From: Anaerolineales bacterium
Lineage (GTDB): Bacteria; Chloroflexota; Anaerolineae; Anaerolineales; RBG-16-64-43
Length of the DNA stretch: 53,282 nt
Assembly: GCA_016928575.1 (NCBI GenBank)
Contig: JAFGKK010000071.1
Coordinates: 1 to 53,282, forward strand
Direction: 5' to 3'
Shown here: positions 34,244 through 43,375 of the stretch, in pieces
Layout: every line of letters starts with the position of its first letter
Position numbering within the stretch: the first letter of the stretch is position 1
Notes under the pieces: generated by a model
Databases searched by the model: none
What the model saw: the letters and a program-made list of their open reading frames with translations, nothing else
Told to the model about the DNA's origin: nothing
Program-made: the position numbers and the translations under genes

Positions 34244-36444
34244 ACTCCACCGGTCCGTTCCTGCCCGTCCGCCACCGCCCGCCGCACGATCCGACCTCGT
34301 TGCTGCTGAACGCACGCGCCGGATGGCGGGCCGCTGCACTGGACGGCGTCGGGCCTTTACCGGACGGGAGCCTGTGTCTCGCGGTGCTTCCCGACCTTCG
34401 ACGCTCGTTTGACGAACCGGGAGGGAGTCTCGGCGGGTTGACGCTGCCGACCAACGCCGCCCTCGGGCCCGACGGCAGCCTCTTCCTGCTCGACCCGGAC
34501 GGTCCTACGCTGAATCGGTTCGATCCATGCGACTGCCGCTTTGCAGCGGTCCCATGCTTCGGCGGAAGGGGGGGAGGACCGCGTCAGCTGTCGGATCCGC
34601 ACGGGATCGGCATCTGTTCCGGGAATCTGTACATCTGCGACACCGGGAACCATCGGCTTAGCGTGTTCTCCCTGCGGGGCTTCGCCCTGCGCGGACATTT
34701 GGCGCCCCCCGCTTCGGCCAACCTGACCAACGACTTCGCACCCTACGACATCGCCTTCGACGGGCGCGGGATGGCGCATGTTACCGACACCGCCAACGGA
34801 TTGATCCACCGCTTCGACCCGGCCGGGGTTTGGCGGGATTTTCTTTCCGGGTTCGGGTCGGTTACGCACCTGGCGATGGATTGCCGTGACCGATTGTTCG
34901 CCTGCGTCGAGGGACCACCGGTCGTCGTGTACAGCGTAGACGCGCAGGGCAAGATGGAAGTCGTCGCGGAGTCACCGGAAGCGCTCATTTCCTCCTTCCC
35001 GGCTTTGCCGTTTCCGGTGGATTCCCACGGGCGGCTCCACCTCGAAGCGCTTTGTCCGCCGGGCGAGGAGACCGAACCGGACGCGGTCGCATGCCGTCTG
35101 TTCGATCTACACGGGAAGCCGGTGACCGATCCTGGGGAAGCGCCGGCTGCACGATTCCAAAGCCAAGGTGTCTACGTCAGCCGGGCGCTCGACAGCCGGT
35201 TGTACCGCTGCCCATGGCATCGCGTGATCCTCCACGGGGTCGTCCCCGCCGGATGCCGGATCCGCGTCAACACATTCACCGCCGAGATCGAACTGAGCGA
35301 TTCGGATGTATCCAGCCTGGAGACGAACCGGTGGAACGCCGGTCCGTGGGCCTACTCCATGGAGAACGGCTCGTGGGACGGGCTTGTCCGGAGCGGCGCA
35401 GGCCGCTTCCTGTGGCTCAAGTTGGAACTGCGCGGAAGTGGCCATGCAACCCCTTCCGTATCCGCCGTCGAGATCGAATTCCCCCGCCTTGGCCTGCGAC
35501 GTCACCTTCCGGCGGTGTTCGGCGCCGAGCCGGTCAGCGCGGATTTCACCGACCGCTTCCTGAGCCTGTACGAAACGACCCTGCGCGGGCTGGAATACCG
35601 AATCGATGCGCTGGGGCGGTATTTCGACCCGCTCTCGGCGCCGGCCGAATCCGCGGAAAAGGACCGACTCGATTTCCTCACCTGGCTGGGGACCTGGATC
35701 GGCGTGGCACTCGACCGGCGCTGGCCGGAACGCAAACGGCGGCTGTTCCTGAAACGCGCCGGCAGTCTGTTCCGTCTGCGCGGCACGCTCACGGGAATGT
35801 GGCGCGTGCTGGCGTTCTACCTCGGCATGGAATCCTGCCGCGGCGTTTGCCGCGACGGGCGGCCCAAAGTCCGCTGCACCCCTCCGGACCCGAATTGCGC
35901 GCCGCCCCCGTACGACGCCGGAGGTTGGCAGCCGCCGCCGTTGATTCTGGAGCACTTCCGCGTCCGCCGCTGGCTGTTCCTTGGTCGGGGGCGTCTCAGC
36001 GAGCAGGCAGAGTTGTGGGGCAAGCGGATCGTCAACCGTTCGCAATTGAACGAGAATGCGCAGGCCGACCGGACCAGGCTGGTTACGACTCCCGACCCGT
36101 TCCGCGATCCGTTCCTGGCCTACGCCCATGCCTACACGGTGTTCGTTCCGGCCGTCTGCGGGCGGAGCGAACAGGCGCGCAAGACACTCGAAACCCTGCT
36201 CAAGCAGAACAGCCCGGCGCACACCAAATGCTCGGTAAACTACGTCCACCCGCGCTTCCGCGTGGGGATTCAGGCGACGATCGGATTCGATTCGGCCATT
36301 GCCCGGATCGAACCGGGGGTAACCCTGGCAGAAAATGCGCTCGGAAAAGATGCGATCCTCGGCGCACCGCCCGCGCGGCAAGGCGGCCCGGAGTTCGAGC
36401 TGGGCCGCGGCCCGCGCATCGGAACGACCACCCTTCTGGATTAA
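34240..36444 (+). CDS. Baseplate tail protein (Afp12/gp7-like) with N-terminal NHL-type propeller
   Basis: 734 residues. Residues about 60-330 look like an NHL or six-bladed propeller: GGLTLPTNAALGPDGSLFLLD, DPHGIGICSGNLYICDTGNHRLSVFS, APYDIAFDGRGMAHVTDTANG. Residues about 415-530 are the phage tail domain of the TIGR02242/tail protein I type (RRHLPAVF, DFTDRFLSLYETTLRGLEYRIDAL, FLTWLGTWIGVALD, LFRLRGTLTGMWRVLAFYLGM). A Cys- and Pro-rich loop (about 530-570) follows. In Afp/PVC the matching protein lacks a propeller, so this is an added recognition or scaffolding domain at the baseplate rim. ATGA overlap with the previous gene. Confidence 0.85.
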   Translation: MNSTGPFLPVRHRPPHDPTSLLLNARAGWRAAALDGVGPLPDGSLCLAVLPDLRRSFDEPGGSLGGLTLPTNAALGPDGSLFLLDPDGPTLNRFDPCDCRFAAVPCFGGRGGGPRQLSDPHGIGICSGNLYICDTGNHRLSVFSLRGFALRGHLAPPASANLTNDFAPYDIAFDGRGMAHVTDTANGLIHRFDPAGVWRDFLSGFGSVTHLAMDCRDRLFACVEGPPVVVYSVDAQGKMEVVAESPEALISSFPALPFPVDSHGRLHLEALCPPGEETEPDAVACRLFDLHGKPVTDPGEAPAARFQSQGVYVSRALDSRLYRCPWHRVILHGVVPAGCRIRVNTFTAEIELSDSDVSSLETNRWNAGPWAYSMENGSWDGLVRSGAGRFLWLKLELRGSGHATPSVSAVEIEFPRLGLRRHLPAVFGAEPVSADFTDRFLSLYETTLRGLEYRIDALGRYFDPLSAPAESAEKDRLDFLTWLGTWIGVALDRRWPERKRRLFLKRAGSLFRLRGTLTGMWRVLAFYLGMESCRGVCRDGRPKVRCTPPDPNCAPPPYDAGGWQPPPLILEHFRVRRWLFLGRGRLSEQAELWGKRIVNRSQLNENAQADRTRLVTTPDPFRDPFLAYAHAYTVFVPAVCGRSEQARKTLETLLKQNSPAHTKCSVNYVHPRFRVGIQATIGFDSAIARIEPGVTLAENALGKDAILGAPPARQGGPEFELGRGPRIGTTTLLD

Positions 36445-36456
36445 GGAGAGCCGCCT

Positions 36457-38970
36457 ATGGCCACGGAACAAAAGATCCAACCAGCGGAGGCGTGCCCGGC
36501 CTGCACCTTCGACCCCTTCCTGCGGAATCATTTCTTCACCGGCAAGCTGATGACCGCAAGGGATTTCTCCGACGAGACTCGATTCCACAGCGAGAAGATG
36601 CGCCATCACAACGTGCGCCTGCACGGCTGGGGGACGGTTTGCGGGTTGAAGGTCCGCGCGCACGAAAATCCCGCCTGCCGGGATCGCTTTGTGGTAATCG
36701 AGCCCGGCACGGCAATCGACTGCTGCGGGAACGAGATCCTGGTGACGGAGGCGGCCACGGTCGAGTTGGAGAAGCTTCCGGCGATCGCCGATCTGTTGAA
36801 AAGCAAGGATACCGGACTCCGCCGGCTGCAGGTATGCGTGCATTACAAGGAATGCCCGACCGAGGAAGTCCCGGTCCTATACGACGAATGCGGATGCGAC
36901 GACGCGCGTTGCGCCCCCAACCGGATCCTCTCCTCCTTCGAGGTGGACGCGGTCGTCTCGGAGGCCGGGAGCGACGGAGCCGACGTCCGCGCGCCAAAGT
37001 TCACGTGGATCGCCGCGGTCAATCCGCCCCACGCCGCCGGCGCAGCGCTGCATGCCGCGAGCGGCAGGCTGTATGCAATCTCGGCCGACCAGAAAGCCGT
37101 CTACGAATTGGATGCGCGGACTTTTAAGGTGCTGGAGACGGCCGCGGTGCCCGGCGTCCCCACGGCGGTCGCGGTTTCGAACAAAGGCGACCTGGTCTTC
37201 GTCGCGGCCAAACCGGTCAAAGCCGGCGCCGAGGCGCAGATACACGTTTGGGATACCGCCAAGCTTTCCAAGAAACCCGCCTCCTTCGACCTCAAGGACA
37301 GCGACGGGACCGACCTGCGCCTAGCGGTGGCGCCCGGATCGGACGGCCGCCTGTTCGCGCTGCTCGGCTCAGCCGGAACGATGCTGGTGCTCCCGGAGGA
37401 TCCGCTCAAGAGCGGAGCGACGGCCGCGACGATCAAGCTCAGCGCCAAGGATGTGCAGGGGCTGGCGTTCGGCTCGGACGGGAAGTTCGCCTACACCGCC
37501 GATCCGGCCGGCGACAAGGTGCTCGTCATCGACGTGAAAAACAAGAAGGAAGCCGATTCCCTGGCCGTCCTTCCCGCGGGAACGACGCCGACGGGGCTGG
37601 CGCTGGTCGCCAGCACCGCCAGCGACCTGCTGGCGGTGGCCAGCAACTCGAAAAAAAGTCTTTATCTTGTCGACCCGCAGGGGAAGACTGCGGTCGGATC
37701 GCCGGTCGGATTGGAGCACGCCCCCGTGGACCTCGCCGTCTCGCCCGGCGGGAAATGGGCTTACGTCCTTGAATCCAGCGGCAAAAAAAGCTACCTGCAG
37801 GCGGTGAATGTGTACGCCATTCTGCAGAAGCAAGCCCGGCCTTCCGGCGCGGCTTTCGAGGTCGGCGGCGGCAGCAGCGGCATCGCGCTCTCCCCGGACG
37901 GCGGCCGCGCGTTCATACCCTACGACGACGATCCATCCGCCTCCGGCGCAGGGGGCGTCGGCGTGATTGGAATCAGCGAAACGGACTGCGCCGACCTCCT
38001 GTGGACGGGATTGGACGGCTGTCCCGGCTGCGATTCGCCCAACTGCGTCGTGCTGGCAACGGTCGAGAATTACTCCGCCGGATATAAAATCGAGGACCAA
38101 ACCGATCCGCCCGCCGACCCGCTTGCGGACCAAGCCGCCCGGACCGCGCGGATCGACAACCGGACCGGGCGGCGGATTCTGCCCAGCGTCTCGGTCCTTG
38201 CCGAAATGGCGGAATGTCTGCTGGAACAGGGTTGCGCAGGCGGCGCGGGAACCCAGGGTCCGCCGGGCGAGCAAGGACCCAAAGGCGATCAGGGTGAGAA
38301 AGGCGACAAGGGCGATTCCGGCGCGGCGGGAATCCAGGGCATTCCGGGCATTCCGGGCGTTCCCGGCGCGGACGGCGAGGACGGGGCCGGCCTGGAAGAG
38401 AATTTGACCCGCATCCAAGCCCTTAGTTGGAGACACGACGAGGGAACCAATCCGTTGGTTACGGTGGACTTCACCATCAACGGCCGAAAGACGAATAAGC
38501 CGGGTTTGGTGATCGGCTTTACCCGGGATGTTGTGGTTGGGTATACGGCCAATCCCGGAAAAGTCCCGCACGAGATCAACTACCGACATGTCTTTCAGGT
38601 CTTTCAGACCGTTCACGACTTTCAAAAAGTCCAGCGGATTCAATTTACGGGATTGATCGTCCCGGTCGACTTCGCCGTCAACGCTTCCGGAGTGATCATC
38701 TCAGCCTCTGAAACCCCGACGCCACCCTCGGCTCCGGGGGTCGCCTTCGTCTTCCTTCAAGACGATTTTCTGAAACAGCAGCTCGACATCGGTTCTGAAT
38801 TATTCGTCCGCCTGCTGGGCGAGTTTGTGGTCGACGGGAGCGGCAAGGCCGTCGACGCAGAGTTCTGCCGCGCGCAGCTTCCCACCGGCGACCGCCCGGC
38901 GGGGAACCCGTACGGCTCCCAGGGGGGCGCCTTTGAAAGCTGGTTCTGGGTCCACAACAAAACCCCATAG
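36457..38970 (+). CDS. Fibre-like protein: shared adaptor domain, beta-propeller, collagen-like stem
   Basis: 837 residues. N-terminal adaptor domain (about 20-105): NHFFTGKLMTARDF, HNVRLHGWGTVCGLKV, then a VIEPGTAIDCCGNEI strand. Residues about 170-530 are a 7-bladed-like propeller (repeated LAVSPGGKWAYVL-type strands, ALSPDGGRAFIP). Residues 598-645 are 16 uninterrupted Gly-X-Y triplets, a collagen-like stem. A beta-rich C-terminal head (about 650-837) follows. This layout fits a trimeric receptor-binding fibre or decoration attached to the baseplate through its N terminus. It is followed by two genes with the same adaptor domain. Confidence 0.8.
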   Translation: MATEQKIQPAEACPACTFDPFLRNHFFTGKLMTARDFSDETRFHSEKMRHHNVRLHGWGTVCGLKVRAHENPACRDRFVVIEPGTAIDCCGNEILVTEAATVELEKLPAIADLLKSKDTGLRRLQVCVHYKECPTEEVPVLYDECGCDDARCAPNRILSSFEVDAVVSEAGSDGADVRAPKFTWIAAVNPPHAAGAALHAASGRLYAISADQKAVYELDARTFKVLETAAVPGVPTAVAVSNKGDLVFVAAKPVKAGAEAQIHVWDTAKLSKKPASFDLKDSDGTDLRLAVAPGSDGRLFALLGSAGTMLVLPEDPLKSGATAATIKLSAKDVQGLAFGSDGKFAYTADPAGDKVLVIDVKNKKEADSLAVLPAGTTPTGLALVASTASDLLAVASNSKKSLYLVDPQGKTAVGSPVGLEHAPVDLAVSPGGKWAYVLESSGKKSYLQAVNVYAILQKQARPSGAAFEVGGGSSGIALSPDGGRAFIPYDDDPSASGAGGVGVIGISETDCADLLWTGLDGCPGCDSPNCVVLATVENYSAGYKIEDQTDPPADPLADQAARTARIDNRTGRRILPSVSVLAEMAECLLEQGCAGGAGTQGPPGEQGPKGDQGEKGDKGDSGAAGIQGIPGIPGVPGADGEDGAGLEENLTRIQALSWRHDEGTNPLVTVDFTINGRKTNKPGLVIGFTRDVVVGYTANPGKVPHEINYRHVFQVFQTVHDFQKVQRIQFTGLIVPVDFAVNASGVIISASETPTPPSAPGVAFVFLQDDFLKQQLDIGSELFVRLLGEFVVDGSGKAVDAEFCRAQLPTGDRPAGNPYGSQGGAFESWFWVHNKTP

Positions 38971-38982
38971 AGGAGGGATCCG

Positions 38983-40812
38983 ATGCCCACATCCGATTGC
39001 CGAACCTGTCCCGACACCTACTCCGTCAGCACCACCCGGTATTCCCCGGCGGCTCCGTCCCTCCCCAAGCAAAGCTCCGTCTGTCCAACCTGCGGCGGGA
39101 TCGAATGCCTATGCCGGCCGCGCTTCTTTGACGGACAGCTGCTCAGCGCCGACGACCTCACCCGGCTGGACCGCTACATCGTCGCCAAGAACCGCCTGCA
39201 CAACCGCTATCTGCACGGGTGGGGGGTGGTATGCGGCCTGGAGGCAGTGTGCGACCCGTGCCAGGATCAGGTGACCGTCCGCAAAGGCTACGCGCTCAGC
39301 CCGTGCGGCGACGACATCACCGTTTGCGCCGACGTCACCGTCCCGGTCTGCGACCTGATCACCCAGTGCCGGCGAACGTCCACCGTCGACTGCTACGGCA
39401 ACACCCTCACCGCGGCGGAACGCGGATGCGAGGACGCGGAAGAGACGTGGATCCTCTCGATCTGCTACGACGAAAAGCCCTCGCGGGGGATCACCGCCTT
39501 GCAGGCCTCCTCCGGGGCGGCCTGCTGCTCGAAATGCTCCTGCGGCGGCTCCACCGACTGCGAGTGCATCTGCTACGAGGTGCCCGCCGCCGCGCCGACG
39601 TCTTCCTCTCGCCACGTCCCGGCTCAGTGCGAACCGTCCGTTTTGTGCGAGGGATTCCGGTTTTCGGTGTCGAAGGCGACCCCGGCGCAGACCTCGGATT
39701 CGCGGAAACGGCTCCAAGGGGAGATGGTCAGCCGTTTCAACGCCTGCCTCCGGGAAGTCTACAGCATCCTTCCGGACCCCCCGCAAAACAAAAACGACCT
39801 GGAACAATCTCGCCGGTATTTGTGCGAGTTACTGGAATCCATGCGCGACTTCTTCTCCACGCGCAGTTCCTACGACTGCCAATTGGACGAAAAACTGGCC
39901 GCGATCGCCATTCCGCGCCGGAGCGCGTCGATGACCGATCAGCAGTTCGGCGACGTCTTGATCGAGGTTTATTACCAACTGCTGGAAATCCTCGTTGCCT
40001 ATTTGCGATATTGCCTGTGCAACACGCTGTTGCCACCTTGCCCGGATCCGCCGGCCGATAACTGCGTGCCGTTGGCGGCGGTGAAAATCCAGCGGAGCGG
40101 GTGTCGCATCCTGAGCGTGTGCAACTTCAGCACCCGGCGGATTGCGCTTACGGTTCCGGCGCTCTCCTACTGGTTGTCGTGGGCGCCGATTGAGGAAACG
40201 CTGCAGAAGATGTTATCGTCGCTGTGCTGCGTTTCGCTCAAAATCCCCCGGGAGCAGCGCACCTCCGCCGCGGGCGTACCGGTAAATGCGGCCGCTGCGG
40301 TCAACTACTCGGCTAATTTCTCCTCTGCGCAGCCGACATCCTCCCCGGAAGGCGCTGCGAAGAAGAAAAACGGGAATCAAAAAACCGCCAAAGAGACCGC
40401 CCAGGTTTTCGCCCAGGCCTGGGCCGGGCGCTCGGCGGAATTCGACCTTCAAAACCTGATCCTGGACGCGATGGGAATGGTGAACGAACAGGGGTTGCCG
40501 TACCTCTCGCCCGAGGAACGGCGCAACCCGTTGGCCACGCTTCTGGCGAACCGGATCGCCGTCCCGCTGGCCGACGCCTTCACGCCCGACCGGCCGGCCG
40601 ACATTTCCAACCTCGACCGGATTTTAAAAGTCCAAACCGCCGAGGCGCAAGCGGCGAAGGACCAGCAAGCCGCCGGGGAAAAACCCGCCCCCGGCATCTC
40701 CTCCGCCGAACTTAAGGAGCTCCGGGCACAGGTGGAAACCCTAAAGAAAACCGTCGCCGAGCAGCAGCGGAGAATCGACTCATTGCCCAAACGGCAGACG
40801 CGGCAAGGGTGA
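38983..40812 (+). CDS. Cys-rich eCIS protein with shared adaptor domain and C-terminal coiled coil
   Basis: 609 residues. Adaptor domain at about 45-130: RFFDGQLLSADDLTRLDRY, KNRLHNRYLHGWGVVCGLE, then YALSPCGDDITVC. The first 230 residues hold many Cys, several in CxC or CxxC pairs (CPTCGG, CLC, CCSKCSC), suggesting disulfides or metal sites. The middle is helical. The last 40 residues (ELKELRAQVETLKKTVAEQQ) form a coiled coil. It sits between two fibre-like genes with the same adaptor domain, so it is probably a baseplate-rim or fibre-connector protein. No known function is recognised. Confidence 0.75.
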   Translation: MPTSDCRTCPDTYSVSTTRYSPAAPSLPKQSSVCPTCGGIECLCRPRFFDGQLLSADDLTRLDRYIVAKNRLHNRYLHGWGVVCGLEAVCDPCQDQVTVRKGYALSPCGDDITVCADVTVPVCDLITQCRRTSTVDCYGNTLTAAERGCEDAEETWILSICYDEKPSRGITALQASSGAACCSKCSCGGSTDCECICYEVPAAAPTSSSRHVPAQCEPSVLCEGFRFSVSKATPAQTSDSRKRLQGEMVSRFNACLREVYSILPDPPQNKNDLEQSRRYLCELLESMRDFFSTRSSYDCQLDEKLAAIAIPRRSASMTDQQFGDVLIEVYYQLLEILVAYLRYCLCNTLLPPCPDPPADNCVPLAAVKIQRSGCRILSVCNFSTRRIALTVPALSYWLSWAPIEETLQKMLSSLCCVSLKIPREQRTSAAGVPVNAAAAVNYSANFSSAQPTSSPEGAAKKKNGNQKTAKETAQVFAQAWAGRSAEFDLQNLILDAMGMVNEQGLPYLSPEERRNPLATLLANRIAVPLADAFTPDRPADISNLDRILKVQTAEAQAAKDQQAAGEKPAPGISSAELKELRAQVETLKKTVAEQQRRIDSLPKRQTRQG

Positions 40813-40824
40813 TGGAGGATCGCG

Positions 40825-43335
40825 ATGACCATCGAGCAGACGCAACGACCGCGGTTCTACCCGGGCCAGTACCTGGGATCCGAGGACCTGTCCGATGCGC
40901 TGGAATATTCCCGCCTGCAGGCGGCCCGCCACGCGCTCGGGGCGCATACCTGGGGCATCGCCATCGGCCTCGGACTGCGCGAGGTGCCCGCCATCGGCAT
41001 GGCCTCCAAGGTGAGCATGGTTATCGATCCGGGATACGCCTGGGACGGCTTCGGGCGGCCGATCGTCGTCCTCGAGCCGTACAAGATACCGGAGGCGCTT
41101 TTCGATTCGATCAAATACGATCCGGTCTTGGACGCGCCGGGCAAAGGCCGGCTGACGGAAGTCTGGCTGCGCTACCACGAAACCAAAACCCAAAAACCGC
41201 CCCCCGGTTTCGAACCGTGCGACGCGGAAGACACCTACTGCCGGATCCAGGAATCGTTCCTGGTCGACATCGGCTGCAAGCTGGCCCATTCGGAGGACCA
41301 CGACCCGGTGACGGTGGACGGGAAAAGCGGCGACGCGATGAAGGCGCTGCAATTGTTCGACAGCAGAGCTCCGGCGGTTTACGACGAATCCATCCCCCAG
41401 CAGGTCTTTCCGCAAAACGGCGACGCCGTTTTTTGGTTCGTTCCGCTCGGCTACGTGCGTTGGCTGCCGGCGGCAAGCGGCGCGGGCCAGTTTGTCGCCC
41501 TTTCGGACAACGACAAGGCAAAGGGGCGGCGGTTCCGGCGGCACATCGGTGTGGTGGCGGAGAACATCGAGGCCGCCGGCGGCGCGATCCGCCTGCGTGA
41601 CCGCACCGCGGACCCGGCTGCCAGCAAATACACGGTCACCGACGACGAGCTGGTCGACGTGGAAGGCTCCACCCGCGTGGAGGGCGACGTCAACATCGCC
41701 GGGGGAGCGCTCAACTTCCGTCACGCCGACGGCACCGACAAGGGCACGGCGCTGCGCGTCCAGCGCGCCGGCGACGGAACGACCGCCGCCGGCGGCCGCA
41801 CCCTGGGGGTGGGGATCGGCCCCGACACCCAAACCGACAACCGGCTGTCCATCGGACCGCTGACGATCGACACCAGCAAGGATCCGGACGAATACACCCT
41901 CGCGCCCAAGGTCACGGTCGTGTCCGACGGCAAGGTGGGAGTCGGTACGACGGCGCCGAACCGGCTTGTGACCCTGCAGGGCGATACGGGGACGTATCTC
42001 AACATCAAGGCCGACGGCGGCAGCGAGGAAGTGCTGCTGGGCGCGGATTCGGCCGGCGGCATCGTCTCCGCCATGACCGACCACGACCTGCAGCTGCGCG
42101 CCGGCGGGAACAGCACGAAGGTAACGATTAAATCCGACGGGAAGGTGGGCATCGGCACCGGCTCGCCCAACCGCCTGCTGACCCTGCAGGGCGGCGCGGG
42201 AACCTATCTCAACGTCAAAGCGGACGGAGGCGGCGAGGAGGTGCTGCTGGGCGCCGATTCGGCTGGCGGTATCGTCTCCGCCATGACCGACCACGACCTG
42301 CAGCTGCGCGCCGGCTCCAACAGCACCAAAATGACTATCAAGAAGGACGGAAAGGTCGGGGTGGGGACAACGACTCCCGAACAGCAGCTTCACGTCGTCG
42401 GCGGCCGGATCCGCCTGGGAGACTCCGGCGGGACGAAGCGGCTCGACCTGCGCGCCGACGGATCGGCGGTGGACCTGTGGACGGACACCCACCCGCTCTA
42501 CATCCGCAGCGGAACGAACCCGATCACCCTGAACCCCGGCGGGAGCGAGGGCGGCGTGGGCGTGGGCACCAATACGCCGCAATGCAAGCTGCATGTAACC
42601 AAGAGCGTGTCGGGCGCGGAATCGGACGAGACTTCGCACGTGGCGCTGATCGAGAACACCGCCACGGACAACAACGCGGACGTGCTGGCTCTGAAAGTCG
42701 GAGTGGTCAATCCCGGGATCAACAACAATTTCCTCACCTGCTTCGACGGAGGCACAGCCCTCGGGGGAATCGATTGCGATCCGCCCTACGGCCCGTACCC
42801 GCACAGTTCGATTTATTTTTCCAGCCACGCGGCCGATTACGCCGAAAGCCTCCCGCGTGCGGACGAAACGGAGGCCTTCGAACCCGGCGACGTGATCGGC
42901 GTCGTCGACGGCAAGGTGATCCGCCGCACGTCCGGAGCCCACCACGTCGGCGTCGTCAGCGCCCATCCGGTCGTATTGGCCAACTCGCCCCGGCCGGGCG
43001 ACCCGCGCACCTTCGAGAAGGTCGCTTTCCTCGGTCAGGTGTACGTAAAAGTGTGCGGTCCCGTGCGGGCGGGGGATTGCATCGTCCCCTCGGGTGCGGA
43101 CGACGGAATCGGAATAGCCGTCCCCGCCGATAAACTCACCCCGCAGCAGGCCGGCCAGATCGTCGGCCAGGCCTGGGAGAACTCCAAAACGGGGGAGATC
43201 CGCCGTGTGCTGGTCGCCGTCGGGCTTCCGACCGCGCCAAGCGCGGCGCTCGCCGCCCTCGTTCAAAACCAGGGCCGGCAGATCGAGGAGCTCAGGGAGG
43301 AAATCCAGCGCCTGAAGAAAACGCCGGACCGCTAG
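40825..43335 (+). CDS. Tail fibre protein with 70-residue tandem repeats
   Basis: 836 residues. Adaptor-like N terminus (about 9-85): RPRFYPGQYLGSEDLSDALEY, GAHTWGIAIGL, then DPGYAWDGFGRPIVV. A beta-rich shaft includes two nearly identical 70-residue repeats (370-439 and 440-509: KVG(V/I)GT, then LTLQG, VLLGADSAGGIV, LQLRAG) and a third, diverged start at 510. The C-terminal head has a SSHAADYAESLPRADE motif, as in fibre chaperone or G2-peptidase-type tail proteins, a GDVIGVVDGK barrel and a terminal coiled coil (about 805-836). Likely the receptor-binding fibre; target unknown. Confidence 0.82.
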   Translation: MTIEQTQRPRFYPGQYLGSEDLSDALEYSRLQAARHALGAHTWGIAIGLGLREVPAIGMASKVSMVIDPGYAWDGFGRPIVVLEPYKIPEALFDSIKYDPVLDAPGKGRLTEVWLRYHETKTQKPPPGFEPCDAEDTYCRIQESFLVDIGCKLAHSEDHDPVTVDGKSGDAMKALQLFDSRAPAVYDESIPQQVFPQNGDAVFWFVPLGYVRWLPAASGAGQFVALSDNDKAKGRRFRRHIGVVAENIEAAGGAIRLRDRTADPAASKYTVTDDELVDVEGSTRVEGDVNIAGGALNFRHADGTDKGTALRVQRAGDGTTAAGGRTLGVGIGPDTQTDNRLSIGPLTIDTSKDPDEYTLAPKVTVVSDGKVGVGTTAPNRLVTLQGDTGTYLNIKADGGSEEVLLGADSAGGIVSAMTDHDLQLRAGGNSTKVTIKSDGKVGIGTGSPNRLLTLQGGAGTYLNVKADGGGEEVLLGADSAGGIVSAMTDHDLQLRAGSNSTKMTIKKDGKVGVGTTTPEQQLHVVGGRIRLGDSGGTKRLDLRADGSAVDLWTDTHPLYIRSGTNPITLNPGGSEGGVGVGTNTPQCKLHVTKSVSGAESDETSHVALIENTATDNNADVLALKVGVVNPGINNNFLTCFDGGTALGGIDCDPPYGPYPHSSIYFSSHAADYAESLPRADETEAFEPGDVIGVVDGKVIRRTSGAHHVGVVSAHPVVLANSPRPGDPRTFEKVAFLGQVYVKVCGPVRAGDCIVPSGADDGIGIAVPADKLTPQQAGQIVGQAWENSKTGEIRRVLVAVGLPTAPSAALAALVQNQGRQIEELREEIQRLKKTPDR
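41932..42351 (+). repeat. Two 210-bp tandem repeats within the fibre gene
   Basis: Units 41932-42141 and 42142-42351 are in frame and highly similar in DNA, with a block around CCATGACCGACCACGACC identical in both. A third copy starts at 42352 but soon diverges. High DNA similarity points to recent duplication or gene conversion. Confidence 0.8.
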
Positions 43336-43375
43336 GCCGCGAGCGGTCCGTAAAGCCTGCGGCGAAAGGCGACCC

